NCBI GenBank assembly: GCA_949987565.1
Contig: OX465105.1
Coordinates: 19,527,113-19,591,112 of the forward strand
Direction: 5' to 3'
DNA: 64,000 nucleotides
DNA from: Luidia sarsii
Lineage: Eukaryota; Echinodermata; Asteroidea; Paxillosida; Luidiidae
Every line of letters starts with the position of its first letter. The first letter of the stretch is position 1. The notes beneath the pieces were generated by a model. That model was not told the origin of the DNA. It was given only the letters and a program-made list of their open reading frames with translations, and made no database searches. The position numbers and the translations under genes were made by a program. This document shows positions 50,001-62,300 of this stretch, in pieces.

Positions 50001-53000
50001 ACTCGCTTACGTCTTGCTTCGAAGAAAAAAAAAAAACCCTTCCAATTTCCAAACGTCCGTCCATTTTTTTTCATGTTCAAGAAGCACATCCCTGCTTAGC
50101 ATTTTTTTTTTTGGCTTGCACTACACGCTGGCTTTTGGCTTTTAAATGGGTTTGTTTCAGGGTTCTAAAGTAGCTACTGTGTGTCTCTCAATTTCGCTAA
50201 AGTGTGGATAAGAAACGATGGGATTCTAGGGTTCACTCAATCTGTCCCAAGATTCTTCCACAATCCTCTCCAGAAGTTGTCCAGACGTTACCAAATTGTT
50301 CGATTTTTTTTTTTTTTTGGAATGGTGCTTAGTGAAACAATAAAGGAGGGTGGAGGATTTTGGAAGACTCAAAGTGACAATGCTTGCTCGAGGTTTTTTT
50401 TTTTTAATATTAATTCAAGGGAGTTGTTAGAATGAAAACAATCAAGAACGCCGAAGCATTACTGATGCATTGGATGTGCCTCCTTTGTAGAGTCGCCCCC
50501 GAGCTCCGGGCTGAACTCTAGAGGGAGGGCTAGTCGCAATGGACTCATCTCTCTTAGCCAATCGGAAACCTGCCTCCGATCAGGTACAAAAACCAGACCA
50601 GTAACTAAACAATTTCAATTTTCTTTTTAATTTAAAACGTACCGGTATATGAAAAAAATGTTCCCCCATCTCCAAAGTCCCCACCCAAAATTGCCGTTAG
50701 AAAAGACAGAGTCCCAAGATATTTGGGTTTTTTTTTAAGGAAAGCTACATCCACTTACGTAGTGTGATCCCTGAACTTCTATAGCCAGGTCTACAACTTG
50801 TTACATCTGAAACTCATGGTATTTTTCTTAATTTAAAAAAACAAAACAAGACAAGGCATTATAGGTATAGAGTAGAGGTAAATACCATTCGAAGTAAATT
50901 TTCAGGAGTTAAAATTTTCAGAAATTTTCCGGAAATTAAAAGTTCAGGAATGTCAGCAGTCAAATTAGAAGTTTTCAGCACTCTCCAAGTTGTATCTATG
51001 TAGTTATTCACTGAAAATAGGTGCAAGTTCTGTACGCCGATTCGGAGACGATAAAGTGCCATACACATCTGTCACTTAATGTACAGTGAGCTGTGAGATG
51101 AGCGCTCACGGTTCTTAGCTCTCTCTCAGAAAGGAATGTCTCGATTGGAGTCCCCTTCTGACCTTGCATGCGCTGGTCCGTGACGGAGACGGTGCCACAT
51201 CTTCTCGCGACTCGTTTGCTGTGAATTGTGTGACGGCACATTTGTTTGCACGGAGTGACTTGGCTAACCTGCATGACACTTTTTTCCCTGTTCTCCCAAC
51301 CACCACCAATCTTGTCTTTCTTTCTTTTTTCCCACTTACTGTAGGCCTAAGCTACATGTACATTATTAAAGTCTTAAAAAATAATAAACCGTGGAATTAT
51401 CACCCTGTCTCCACACAATTTGGTTTTTAAAAAATCCCCTCACAAAAAAGATACATTCTGACCCATTTTACTGTAATTCAGTAATACCGAATTCATGGTG
51501 ATTCGTGCCAAAAGAGAAAAACTTATTTAAAAGAGAACAAATATGAACTTGATCTTATAATAAGCCTTACCGGTAATTCTTGAAAAAGAAATCCTTCTAC
51601 GCTTCTGACTTGTGCCTCCACCCAACCCCGGCAAAGACTAGTTGACTATCAGTATCAGGGAAGGCCACCATCTAAGGGCTGGATAGATTGGAAGAGTGCT
51701 GGTACGCAAAAACCAGAGGTCTCAGGTTCAAGTCCCGGTCAAGTCCAAGTTTTCCTTGCAATACAATGTATTTCAAATTCTGGTGTTTTTTGTTTTAAAT
51801 GGCAGTAAAAAAAATTCAGAATGTTAAGAGTTAAGAAATAATCACTCATTATCCTTGTTTTCTTTATTCCCTGTTTCAAGAATGAACATGAATCTTAGAC
51901 TATATCTTTATTGGACAAAAAATTACATTTTGATCTGTGAGGAAATCAAAGCATACAAAAATATAGCCTTTTCCCATTTTTATTTATTTATTATTTTTTT
52001 ATGATGGAAGGAAAAAGAGCAAAAACTAGCCTCTTTTTTGAATACATAATTAAAAGCTAATGCGATTTTGTGGTTTTGGTTTTGGGGGGTTTTTCCTTTT
52101 TAGATACCTTGGCTGTTCCTCCCAGATCGCCGAGAGCGTCACGAAGCAACATGGTGCATTCCATCAACCACAGGTCAGTCTTCTCTCTCCTCCGGTTGGC
52201 TACGGCTTAGAAAAGCACACACGTCTGTGGGGTTGCTCTGTTAGCCGCTAGCTAGTGGCTTTCATGTGGATTGCCTGTAGCGGAATCCTAGGTAGTGGCT
52301 TCCATAGACTCGTGTGTAAACACAAGCCATAGCCACACATGCATTTATAGATGTGGATTGCCAGTAGCGGATACCTAGTGGCTTCCATAGACTCGTGTGT
52401 GAATTGAAGCCATGGCCAGATACCAATGTCCATGGGATATTGCCTATAGATAAGTATAACACCTGGCTTGTAGTTTCCATAGATTTGTGGGTAAAATGAA
52501 GCTGTAGCCAATCGTGTGTATCTATGGAAATTGTGTGTAGCTAGCTCTGTTTGTAATTGGCTTCCATAGACTCGTGAGTGAACTGAAGCCATAGCCAAAC
52601 ACGCATCTATGTGGATTGCCAGTAGTGGATACCTAGTGGCTTCCATAGACTCGTCTGTGAACTGAAGCCTGAAAGCTGAAGATTGGGTTACCTCTTATCG
52701 CAAACTGAAACTCGGTGGCCCAGTTCTACGAGAATGAATTTTGATTTTTCATTATTTCAAATCATTTTCATCACAGAACAGGAACAAGTATCACTGAAAA
52801 GATTTGCCCTCGAGAAGGGTCCTGCTTGGATCCAAACATCAATACTAAGGGCCTAAGAACGTACTTCATATCCAAGTCAACTGAATTTTTCTTTTGCAAA
52901 GAAAGATGAGACACTGAGAAAATATGACAGGAGCCAGTTTTCCAAAATTGTTCAACGAGGTCTCGGGTTCAAGTCCCAGTCCGCTTAAATTTTCTTTGCC

Positions 53001-56000
53001 ATTTTTTTTTTTTTTTAATAATAATAATAATAATAATAATGGGCATTTACAGGGCACCGGTATCCGTCTCAAGAAACGCTTATGGCGCAGTACAAGAAAA
53101 ACAGAAAAAAAAAAAAATTATTAAGAACAATTATAACTATTAACAAAGAGGTGATGTTTAAGGGCCAATTTGTACTCAGATATTGAATTAATGGAACGAA
53201 TTTTGAGCGACAGTGAATTCCAGAGATGGGGACCGGCATTAGAAAAAGATGGATCACCCCGTGAATTGTGAACATGAGGGACAGCAAGCAAAAGGGAATC
53301 GGAGGATCTTAAGCGCCTGGTTTTAATTGCTGAAACAATTCCCAGTCAGTTTTTTCCTCTACTTTGTCTGAACATTACTTTGCTCCGATGATTGGCAGTC
53401 GCCGCTAATCGTCTGTCATCGTTCTCTTTCCCTTCTCCCCGCTCAGGTTCAGCCAAAAGAAATTTTTCCCTCCGCAAAAGTGCGACTTCTGTCACAAGAT
53501 TATGCTGCAGGGCTACAAGTGTAAAGACTGCAAGTAAGTCCGACGGAAGTTGGGGGGGGGAAAGCCCCAAAACACCTCGTGAAATGTCTAAGTATATATG
53601 CATTCTGCATTTATGAAGTACCTTTTTCACAGTAAATGTAACAAACAAAAATGTTGCAAACTAATGCTTGGCAATTTAAATGACCAAGTTGCACTTTTCA
53701 AAACAAGTAGGGTTCCCATTGTGCGTAATTCAGCTGTGCGTGTGCACATTGTTTCAGTAGCCCCCCCCCCCCCACCAACTGACAGCCTCTGACCACAGAG
53801 TAGTCGCCATTCCCAGACGGTCAAACCTTCGAGCATACAATTTGTGGGGAAGGTAATTGGTGGAATTCCACTGCCCGACTGATGACCTTTAATTTAATTT
53901 TTTTTTTTTAATGCAAATTTGCCCAAAACAAGGCTATAACGCCACTCAAGGTTAAGGGCTAAGGAAAGAAGGAGGTAGAGAGGGACTCAGGAAGGCTGGA
54001 GATAGGAATTAACATTCCCAGATTTGCCCAAAACAAGGCTTATGGAGCCACTCAAGGTGAAGGGCTAAGGAAAGGAGATAGAGAGGGACTCAGGAAGGCT
54101 GGAGATAGATAGGAATTAACAAAGTACGCAAAGAAGTGCCTTGGGGTCCCCAGAATGAGACCGTGCCAAAAATAAAGCACAAAAAAAACCACTGCACGGA
54201 ATCTTCTTTGGAGTAAATGCGCGTGTCGTTTGTTCTTTTATTTGTCGCTTGAAGGTACGTCTGCCACAACAAGTGCCAGCCCAGTGCGGAGAAAGTGCGC
54301 TCCTGCGGTCTACCACCGGGCTACGAGAAGCATTTCAAGGACTCGTACGAGAACCGCTACGGAGGTAAGGGACAGCTGGGACCTCGCAACCCCCACCACC
54401 CCCCCCCCCTGCAACAGATGACTGAAACATTGACTCAAGCCTCAACTCAACCACTGTGACTTTGTGTCTCCCGCTAGACGCGGACGACTCGAGACTCGGA
54501 CACAAATTAGTTGTCCCAGCCTCCAGATTGTAACTCGAATGCAAGCCTGCGAGGTGGATTTCAAAGTTTGTATTGAAAAAAAAATGGCAAAGACAACTTT
54601 GACTGGACTGGGCCACTTGAACCGGACACCTTGGGGCTATCCAGCCCTTAGATGGTGGCCTTCCCAAATAAGTCAACTTGTACATAAACAAATTGTGTAT
54701 TGTATACTTGTGCATGATTATTATTTTTGTTTTCTGTTCTGTTGTTCCCTGTCATTCAGGAAGTGGAGCTCCCTCGCCCCTTCTCTTCAGAAGAACAGGT
54801 AAAAGGAAAACATATTTATTTCATCTTTTTTTTTTTTTTTTCTTTTTTTTGGGGGGGGTTAATATCAAAATGCAAGTTGTGATCGTTTTAAAATAAAATA
54901 GCCCTCATCTTGAGTGGCCTTTTAGGGCCTTGTCTTTGGCGACATTCATTAAAAAAAAAAATTAACAAAAATCGTAAGTCATGTTTTGATGAAGGAATAA
55001 TTGTTTAAAGCCATAAAATACTACGGTTATGGTAATGGGGTTATACCAAGACGTTGCAAACTGCTTACTGACTACAAATTACCGAAATGCAAATTTCGCA
55101 AAACATCTCGAGGGCCTGACCTTTCGATCCTAGCAGCAGGGGACCTCGTCTCCTTTGAAAAGACTGCCTTTGAGAAAAAAAAGGTCTGGCTACCTCAGGC
55201 CTTCATTTTAATAAATTAATTTTAAAAATTGCTCTCCTTAATTCACTTTGTTGATTTAAAGAGAGCGAATTTTTTTTTTTTTTGAAAAACAAAAGAAAAA
55301 ACCCACTCAATTCCAACGACAAAAAAAGAAACCCATTATTATCCCAATTCATGTTTTGTTTCGGGATTAAAATAAATTGCACTTTTTTGTAGCGTAACCG
55401 TCTCACTAATACTCCTACTTCTTTTCCGATTTGCAATTATGTGAGTAAGCAGTTTGACCACACGGCTCCAAGTTTGAGCACTTAAGTTTACTATCTTACT
55501 ATCACAGCCTTGATGGACCTGCCTAGGTATTTGTGTTCAAAACTTAACACCTCAGGAGTTAAACAATTAGGCAAGAAACGTGCACGAGTGCAAAAGTAGC
55601 AGAACGTACATGAGTACAAAATAGAGTACCGGTAGGCCTATGTGCAAAAGAGGATTTTTTTTTTTTTTCATTTTGACCAACACTGTACCCGATCTGTATT
55701 CCATGGAACATGGAGGTACTGTAGCGCGTCTATGTGTACAACACTTTCATTCTTTTTTGGGTGGTTTTTTTTTTTTTGGAAACTTTGTAGCTCATTCGGA
55801 GGCCAGCTTGCCGCATCCGGTGCATGACCATCGCTACCCAGCCTCCGGTCCGGTCTTCTCCCACGGCGAGTCCAGCTCCAACCCTTCCTCCACCAACTCC
55901 TCCACCTCCTCCAGCCCCGTCCCCTTCACGGGCTCCTCCTCCAGTACAACTCCGCCCACCCCGGCCCACCCCTCGCCCTCGCCACACCTGGACACCCACA

Positions 56001-56290
56001 AGCCACAGTTCCAGTTCCCTGGTGAGTTTCTGGTATTTCTCTCTTGCGCTCTGACTGTCTCTCTCTCTCTGTGTCTGTCTGTCAGGCTCTCTCTGTCTCT
56101 CTCTGTCTCTCTCTGTCTCTCTGTCTCTCTGTCTCACTCTCTGTCTGCATGTCTGTCTGTCTGTTTGTCTCTGTCTGTCTGTCTGTCTCTCCCTCACTCT
56201 CTCTCTTGCTCTCTCCTCTGGTTCTCTGTCTCTTGCTCTTTGTCTCTCTCTTGCTCTCTCTCTGTCTCTTGCTCTCTCTCTCTGTCTCTT

Positions 56291-56336
<46 letters not shown>

Positions 56337-59300
56337 CCCCCCCTCTCTCTCTCTCTCTTGCTCATTCCTCTTTGTCTCTGCCCCTTTCTTTCTCAATGAT
56401 TCTATGTCTGTCTTTGTCTTTCTTGCTCTCTATCTCTCTCTTGCTCTCTCTTGCTCAATCCCTTTTTGTCTCTGCCCCTTTCTCTAAACTATTAAAAATT
56501 GTGTTATTTTTTCTCTCTTTTTTTATCGCCAGATGTTGCACCGAATGGGCTGTTAAACCCTAACTACGATTCCTATAGGTATTGTGCATTCTTTTATGAA
56601 TCTTGTTCCATTTCAATTAAGTCAAACAAATCAAGGAAAAACTGACTCGTAACTTTTGATATTTTTTTTTAAATGGCGAAGGAAACGTTGACTGGACAGG
56701 CCAGATTTAAACCCGAGACCTCTGGTTTTGCAAAAACCAGAGGTCTTGGTGTCAAGTCCCAGTCCAGGGAACATTTCTTTTTTTTGAATTTACCAATGTC
56801 GTGTAGAGGCTTTAAACAAACTCTTTCTCTTTTGGTCTGCAGGGAGAACATTCACGCATCCATAAGCAGCGACAGAACGATCACTGTCGACTCCCACAAC
56901 TCAAGTGACTCCCACGATGTAAGTACAAAGATCAGCCGTGTAGGAAGCAAGCGTGGGGATTGGAATACCCTTTTCTTTGAAACTGAAGTTGGAATAAAGC
57001 TGCACCCTCTCTGTGTGATCTCCAAAACTGCTGTAGCCGCGTTTACAGCAATTGGTTGGAAATTCAACAAATGTCCCCTTTACTCGAAAACAGCCGATTT
57101 TCAAGCGCTAACATATCACGGAATGTCTGATTCCATTACAAACTTCCTGTTGAGTAATTATTAATTTGGGTGAAAAAAAAAACACCCAACAAAACCATTA
57201 AATGGAATTTTCATCCTTTCGTTTTCAGCCTTTTACGGACTCGGAAAGGACATTACCGGAGAAGATGGAAGGGATTGATGACGGGGAACTCAACGACAAC
57301 GTCATTCATCGTAAAAACAGCGTAAGTTCGGCCAGTCCTGGGATCCTTGCGTTTTTTCCCCCAAAAAAATCATTCAGACGAACTCTGCTGAGTCATAGAC
57401 TACATAAGCGACAAATACTCAGTGAATCCTTGATTTAGATAAAGACTTGAAGGTTTGCACGGTGGAGATACTAAGTGGAAGGTTTGCGGTGACACCATGT
57501 AAACAGAAGTGTGGCTCTGAAAAGAGCCGGTAACTCAATGTTTCGGGTAGTTTCGGGAAGGTAGTAACCTTCAACTTACAATCCTTGATTTGTTTAAAAA
57601 AAAAACTCACGCTTTTCTGTCACATAGCATAACAGACATGTTACTGTTTTTATGGGGGTTTTTTTTGGGGGGGGGAGTTGATCGAGAAAACAGCAAAAGA
57701 TCTTTCATCCTAAATAATGTCCCTATTGTCCTCCATATTGTTGCGAGAGTTGCTCAAAAAATGACAGCCCTTTGACTTCATGACAGAAATTGTTCATATT
57801 TTGTTCTTTTTTGTTCTTCTTTTGTTTGCAGCATAAATCCAACGTCCTGTCTGAGTGGGACATTCCACCGGACCAGCTGGAGATTACAGAGTTGATTGGA
57901 ATGGGGAGATTTGGACCTGTCTATAAGTGAGTCGTGGTTTCGTCTTTTCATTGCCTTGCCTCCAAAAAAACTACTGCAGGCACACAGTGCCTGCAGTAGT
58001 TTTTTTGACTGAATCACTGTGTGCACTCGGAATAGGGTCATTGCATCCGCACAGTCCCTGGTATCAGTCAGCTGAATGCAGGCACTGTGGTTCACTGAAT
58101 GGCCCATTGTGTACACTCTGAATAGGGTCATTACATCCGCACAGTCCCTGGTATCAGTCAGCTGAATGCATGCACTGTGGTTCACTGAATGACCCACTGT
58201 GTGCACTCTGCATAGGGTCATTGCATCCGCACAGTCCCTTGTATCAGTCAGCTGAATGCAGGCACTGTGGTTCACTGAATGGCCCATTGTGTGCACTCTG
58301 AATAGGGTCATTGCATCCACACAGTCTCAGGTATCAGTCAGCTGAATGCAGGCACTGTGGTTCACTGAATGACCCACTGTGTGCATTCTGAATGGGGTTA
58401 TTGCATCCACACAGTCCCTGGTATCAGTCAGCTGAATGCAGGCACTGTGATTCACTGAATGGCCCACTGTGTGCACTCTGAATAGGGTCATTGTATCCAC
58501 ACAGTCCCTGGTATCAGTCAGCTGAATGCAGGCACTGTGGTTCACTGAATGGCCCACTGTGTGCACTCTGAATAGGGTCATTGTATCCACACAGTCCCTG
58601 TTATCAGTCAGCTGAATGCAGGCACTGTGGTTCACTGAATGACCCACTGTGTGTACTCTGAATAGGGTAATAGCCTCCACATAGCAATGGTCAATCTTAA
58701 CCGATAATCGGTGTGTCGGTGTGTCTGTTTTCAGGGGTCGATGGCATGGGGATGTCGCCGTGAAGATGCTAGACATTGACATGAGGGACGAGGAGCAGCT
58801 GCAAGCTTTCAAGGCAGAGGTAGGTGCCGTGGCAACGAGTTGCCACGGAAACGATGCCCCCAGTTTCAAAACATCTTAACGGCGATCAAGGGGGCGTGTC
58901 GTATTGATCCTAGCGAGTCCTGTATCAAAGATCCTGCTAGGATGGAAAAATTCATTTCCTATAACTTGACATTTGACATTTCGGTCATATAAGTCTGTGA
59001 AGAAAGCTGATATCCCAATACTTAAATGAGGTTATAACGATAAATGACTACACACATACCATGGCATCTGTGTTTGCGTGTTTGTGTGTTTGTTGTTTGG
59101 TTGGTTGGTTGGTTGGTTGGTTGGTTGGTTGGTTGGTTGTGTGTTTGTTTTTTGTTTTTTGTTTAAATTGATTTCAATCAAATGAATTCTTCGTTTTCTG
59201 TTTCCCCGTTGCTCAGGTTTCGCAGTTTAAGAAGACGCGGCACGATTACGTCGTCCTGTTCATGGGGACTTACCTCAAACCGCCCAACCTGGCCATCGTA

Positions 59301-62300
59301 ACCAGGTACTGTTGCCGCGGCGACCTGCCTCGTTGGCACCCATATCGGTTGCTTATGTCTAAACAGTCGGCCGTAGATTTGCTATTTAGCAACAATGGTC
59401 ACCTTTTTTTGTTGCACTTGAGCATTTTTGGCTTAAAATCCAGAGAAAGTGGCAGTTTTGAAACAGATTTGGGCATTTTCTAAAAAGACTAACCACAAGT
59501 ATCAGTTGCCTTTTAAAAAAAAAAAGTTTAATTTGTGACCTAAGATGGTATAATGAGGCATCTACTCCAAAAATCCTTTTCGATTCAACGACATTGAAAG
59601 TATCGTCAAAATGCATGTCAAAATCAATTTAATTTTGGTTCATAAATACTCATGAGGGCGCAATTTAGAAATCCGAACGAATCTGTTCATCTCTCACAGG
59701 TTGGTGCCAAAAATGTGATGTGTTTTTGCCTTTTTCTCCTTTCTCAGATTATCGTTTGAGCTAAGAAAAGAAAAAAAATCACTGTGTTGTTTTGGGGGTA
59801 TGTTTAATGGTTTAATATACAAACAGGTAATCCTGCGACCTTTACCAATGTTGTAGTGGGCCTTTATTTTTGTAGCCTGCATTGTGTTTGTTTTTTTGTA
59901 TTGCATTTGTGATTCAATTTTGTATTTGTTTGCTTTTTTTCCCTGGACAGTTTATGCCGAGGATTGACGCTTTACACGAGGGTGCATCAGAGAGGGGAAC
60001 GGTTTGGCATGAACAAAACCATTGTCCTGGCAACACAAATAGCCCAGGTGTGTGAATTAATCAGAATATACCATTTTGTAAAGTGCCCAATTTCCGGACA
60101 TTCCAAATTTGAGAAATTACTTACTCATCGGGAAGTTTGTCATGGCATCAGACGTTCTGTGATATTTTAACGCACGAAAATCTGCCTTTTTTCGAGAAGA
60201 GAGGAAATTTGTTGAATTTCCAAAGATAGCTCTGTGGAGCGATCATTAGAACAAAGAGTTCCTTTTACAAATACCGCCCTGTATGTCTGGAAAAAAAGTT
60301 AGCATTTAATTTTTCACGGTTTTTCTCAAACCCAAATCCAAAACCAAAAACCCATACCCATACCCATGCCCAATCCCAACCTAAACCCCGACCTCAACCC
60401 TGTGTTTTTTATAAAGGACCCTACCATCCCACAATATTCCCAAACCTTATCCTATTATCTTATCTCTCTGATCGTTTGGAGTGCTGCCATTCTACTGTTT
60501 TCCTTGCCTCCATCTAGGGCATGGGCTACCTGCACGCCAAGGGCATCGTCCACAAAGACCTCAAGTCCAAGAACATTTTCCTGGAGAACGGAAAAGTGGT
60601 CATCACAGACTTTGCCTTGTTCAGCATTATGAGACTCTCCAGGGAAAACAGGTTAGTCAAGACCCTCCCCTCAAACGAAAACAGGGTTCAAGGTTTCTAT
60701 CTACCTCGGTAAACAGGATCTTTCTCAAAAGCAATTCTGGTGGAAATATTGACAACTGATTCGATTTCAGAACTTTGAACTAACTTTGACCTGTCAGTGT
60801 GACATTGTGACAGAAGAAGGAATAGGTTTGCGGTAAAACCATGCAAAATTCTCTTTTGTGAGTTTGTGTGGTTCTGCAAAATTCTCTTTAGTGAGTATGT
60901 GTGGTTCATGCAAAATTCGCTTTTGTGAGTATGTGTGGTTTTGAAAAGAACATAGTCACAAAAGTGAACTTTGCATGGTGTTACCGCAAACCTATTACTT
61001 CTTCCGCTATTCTCACCATAAAAACCTTCAAATCTCATTTGAGATTGTGTCAGCCAATAGTATATAGATACCCAATAAAAAAAAACGGGGTGCATGTTAC
61101 AAATTTTGTTTTAATTTTTTTTTTTATACAAAGCTCTCAATATGTACCAGAGCTTAAACCCTTATTCTCAGGCAAACATGCAGTTCATTGCACGTTGTTG
61201 TTTTATATTCCATAGGCAACAAAAACCTTGCGACTGAACTGACAGATATCGGGGAGGGGGGCAGGGTGTCTGAAATCGACTTGTGACATTGCTTGACATT
61301 TCAGTGGCATGGGCCCTTTTTTTTTCTCAAAAAAAATAAAAACAGCTTAGGCTTTGGCTCCGGCTTCGACTGCGTTATCCAGAAGCTGAAAACACAGGTT
61401 GGGATTTCTTCTTTGAAACTGAACCTTGGGATTTTTTTAATTCTACTCCAAATGTAAGGCCCCCCCCAAAAAATAAAAAAAATAAATAAATAAATACAAA
61501 GCCAGAGCCTGAGAATAAGGGTCTAAGCTCTGGTAGATATTGAGAACTCTGAGAATCTGGTTTTTTTTTAATTCAAAAAGAGCATCTACTCCCAGGCCAA
61601 ATAGAGAGGCCATTTTTTAGGGGAAAATTTATGAGTGTGTGTTTTGTCTTCCGTCACAGGAGGTCCAACGGCATGATCATTCCGGACGGCTGGCTCTGCT
61701 ACCTGGCACCGGAGCTCATCAGGGCTCTCCGGGCAGACGCCAGTCGCAGCGTCGACCGAGAGCTGTCCTTCTCCACGATGTCCGACGTTTTCTCGTTCGG
61801 GTAGGTGACGGCACTCCCACACGGGGGGGGGGGGGATTGGATTGGGCGAGATCTCCCCGGTGACCGTACAATTGTCTTAAGTGCTCACGAACGAACAAAA
61901 CAAAATTGCAAATCGGAGCGGGATCTTTTCCACCATTTTGAAAAAGTGGTGGAGAAAGTACAAAATTATTATCATCAGCAAGTCTGGTGAGAGGCTTCTT
62001 GTCCGGATTTCCATCCTCGACATCCGAGAGTAATTGTCGAGGAAAAAAGAGATATCTTAAAGCATATTTTCACATCTTTTGGCTTCATCGTGTACAGGTA
62101 GGCCAGGGGCAAACTGACCCAATTTGGGTTTTTTTGGGTAAGCAATGTTTTTTTTTTTTCTTCCCCCCCCCCTTCCCCTATTTCAGCACCATTTGGTACG
62201 AGCTGCTGGCCGGGTGCTTGCCGTTTCACAAGGAGCTGGCCGAGTCCATTATCTGGCGGGTTGGGAAGGGCATCAAGCAGCCCCTCACGCACATGCAGGC

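Larger units (their letters stand above)
47816..52103. other. KSR intron 5
   Basis: 4.3 kb of AT-rich DNA. It contains a Tc1-like MITE (48087-48445), a GCTCTG run near 48545-48580, a short inverted repeat of GCGTCGTGGGACAGA (49816-49867) and a SINE family 2 copy (about 51650-51770). Nothing exon-like. Confidence 0.65.

Noticed and set aside
57778..58869. Two 180-codon - strand frames
   Set aside because: They repeat the same peptide every 30 residues because of the 90-bp minisatellite, and they overlap KSR exons 14 and 15 antisense.
59964..60170. Read-through of KSR exon 17 into intron 17
   Set aside because: Using the GT donor at 60048 gives A-T-Q-I-A-Q joined to G-M-G-Y-L-H, which aligns without a gap to other KSRs; the read-through does not.
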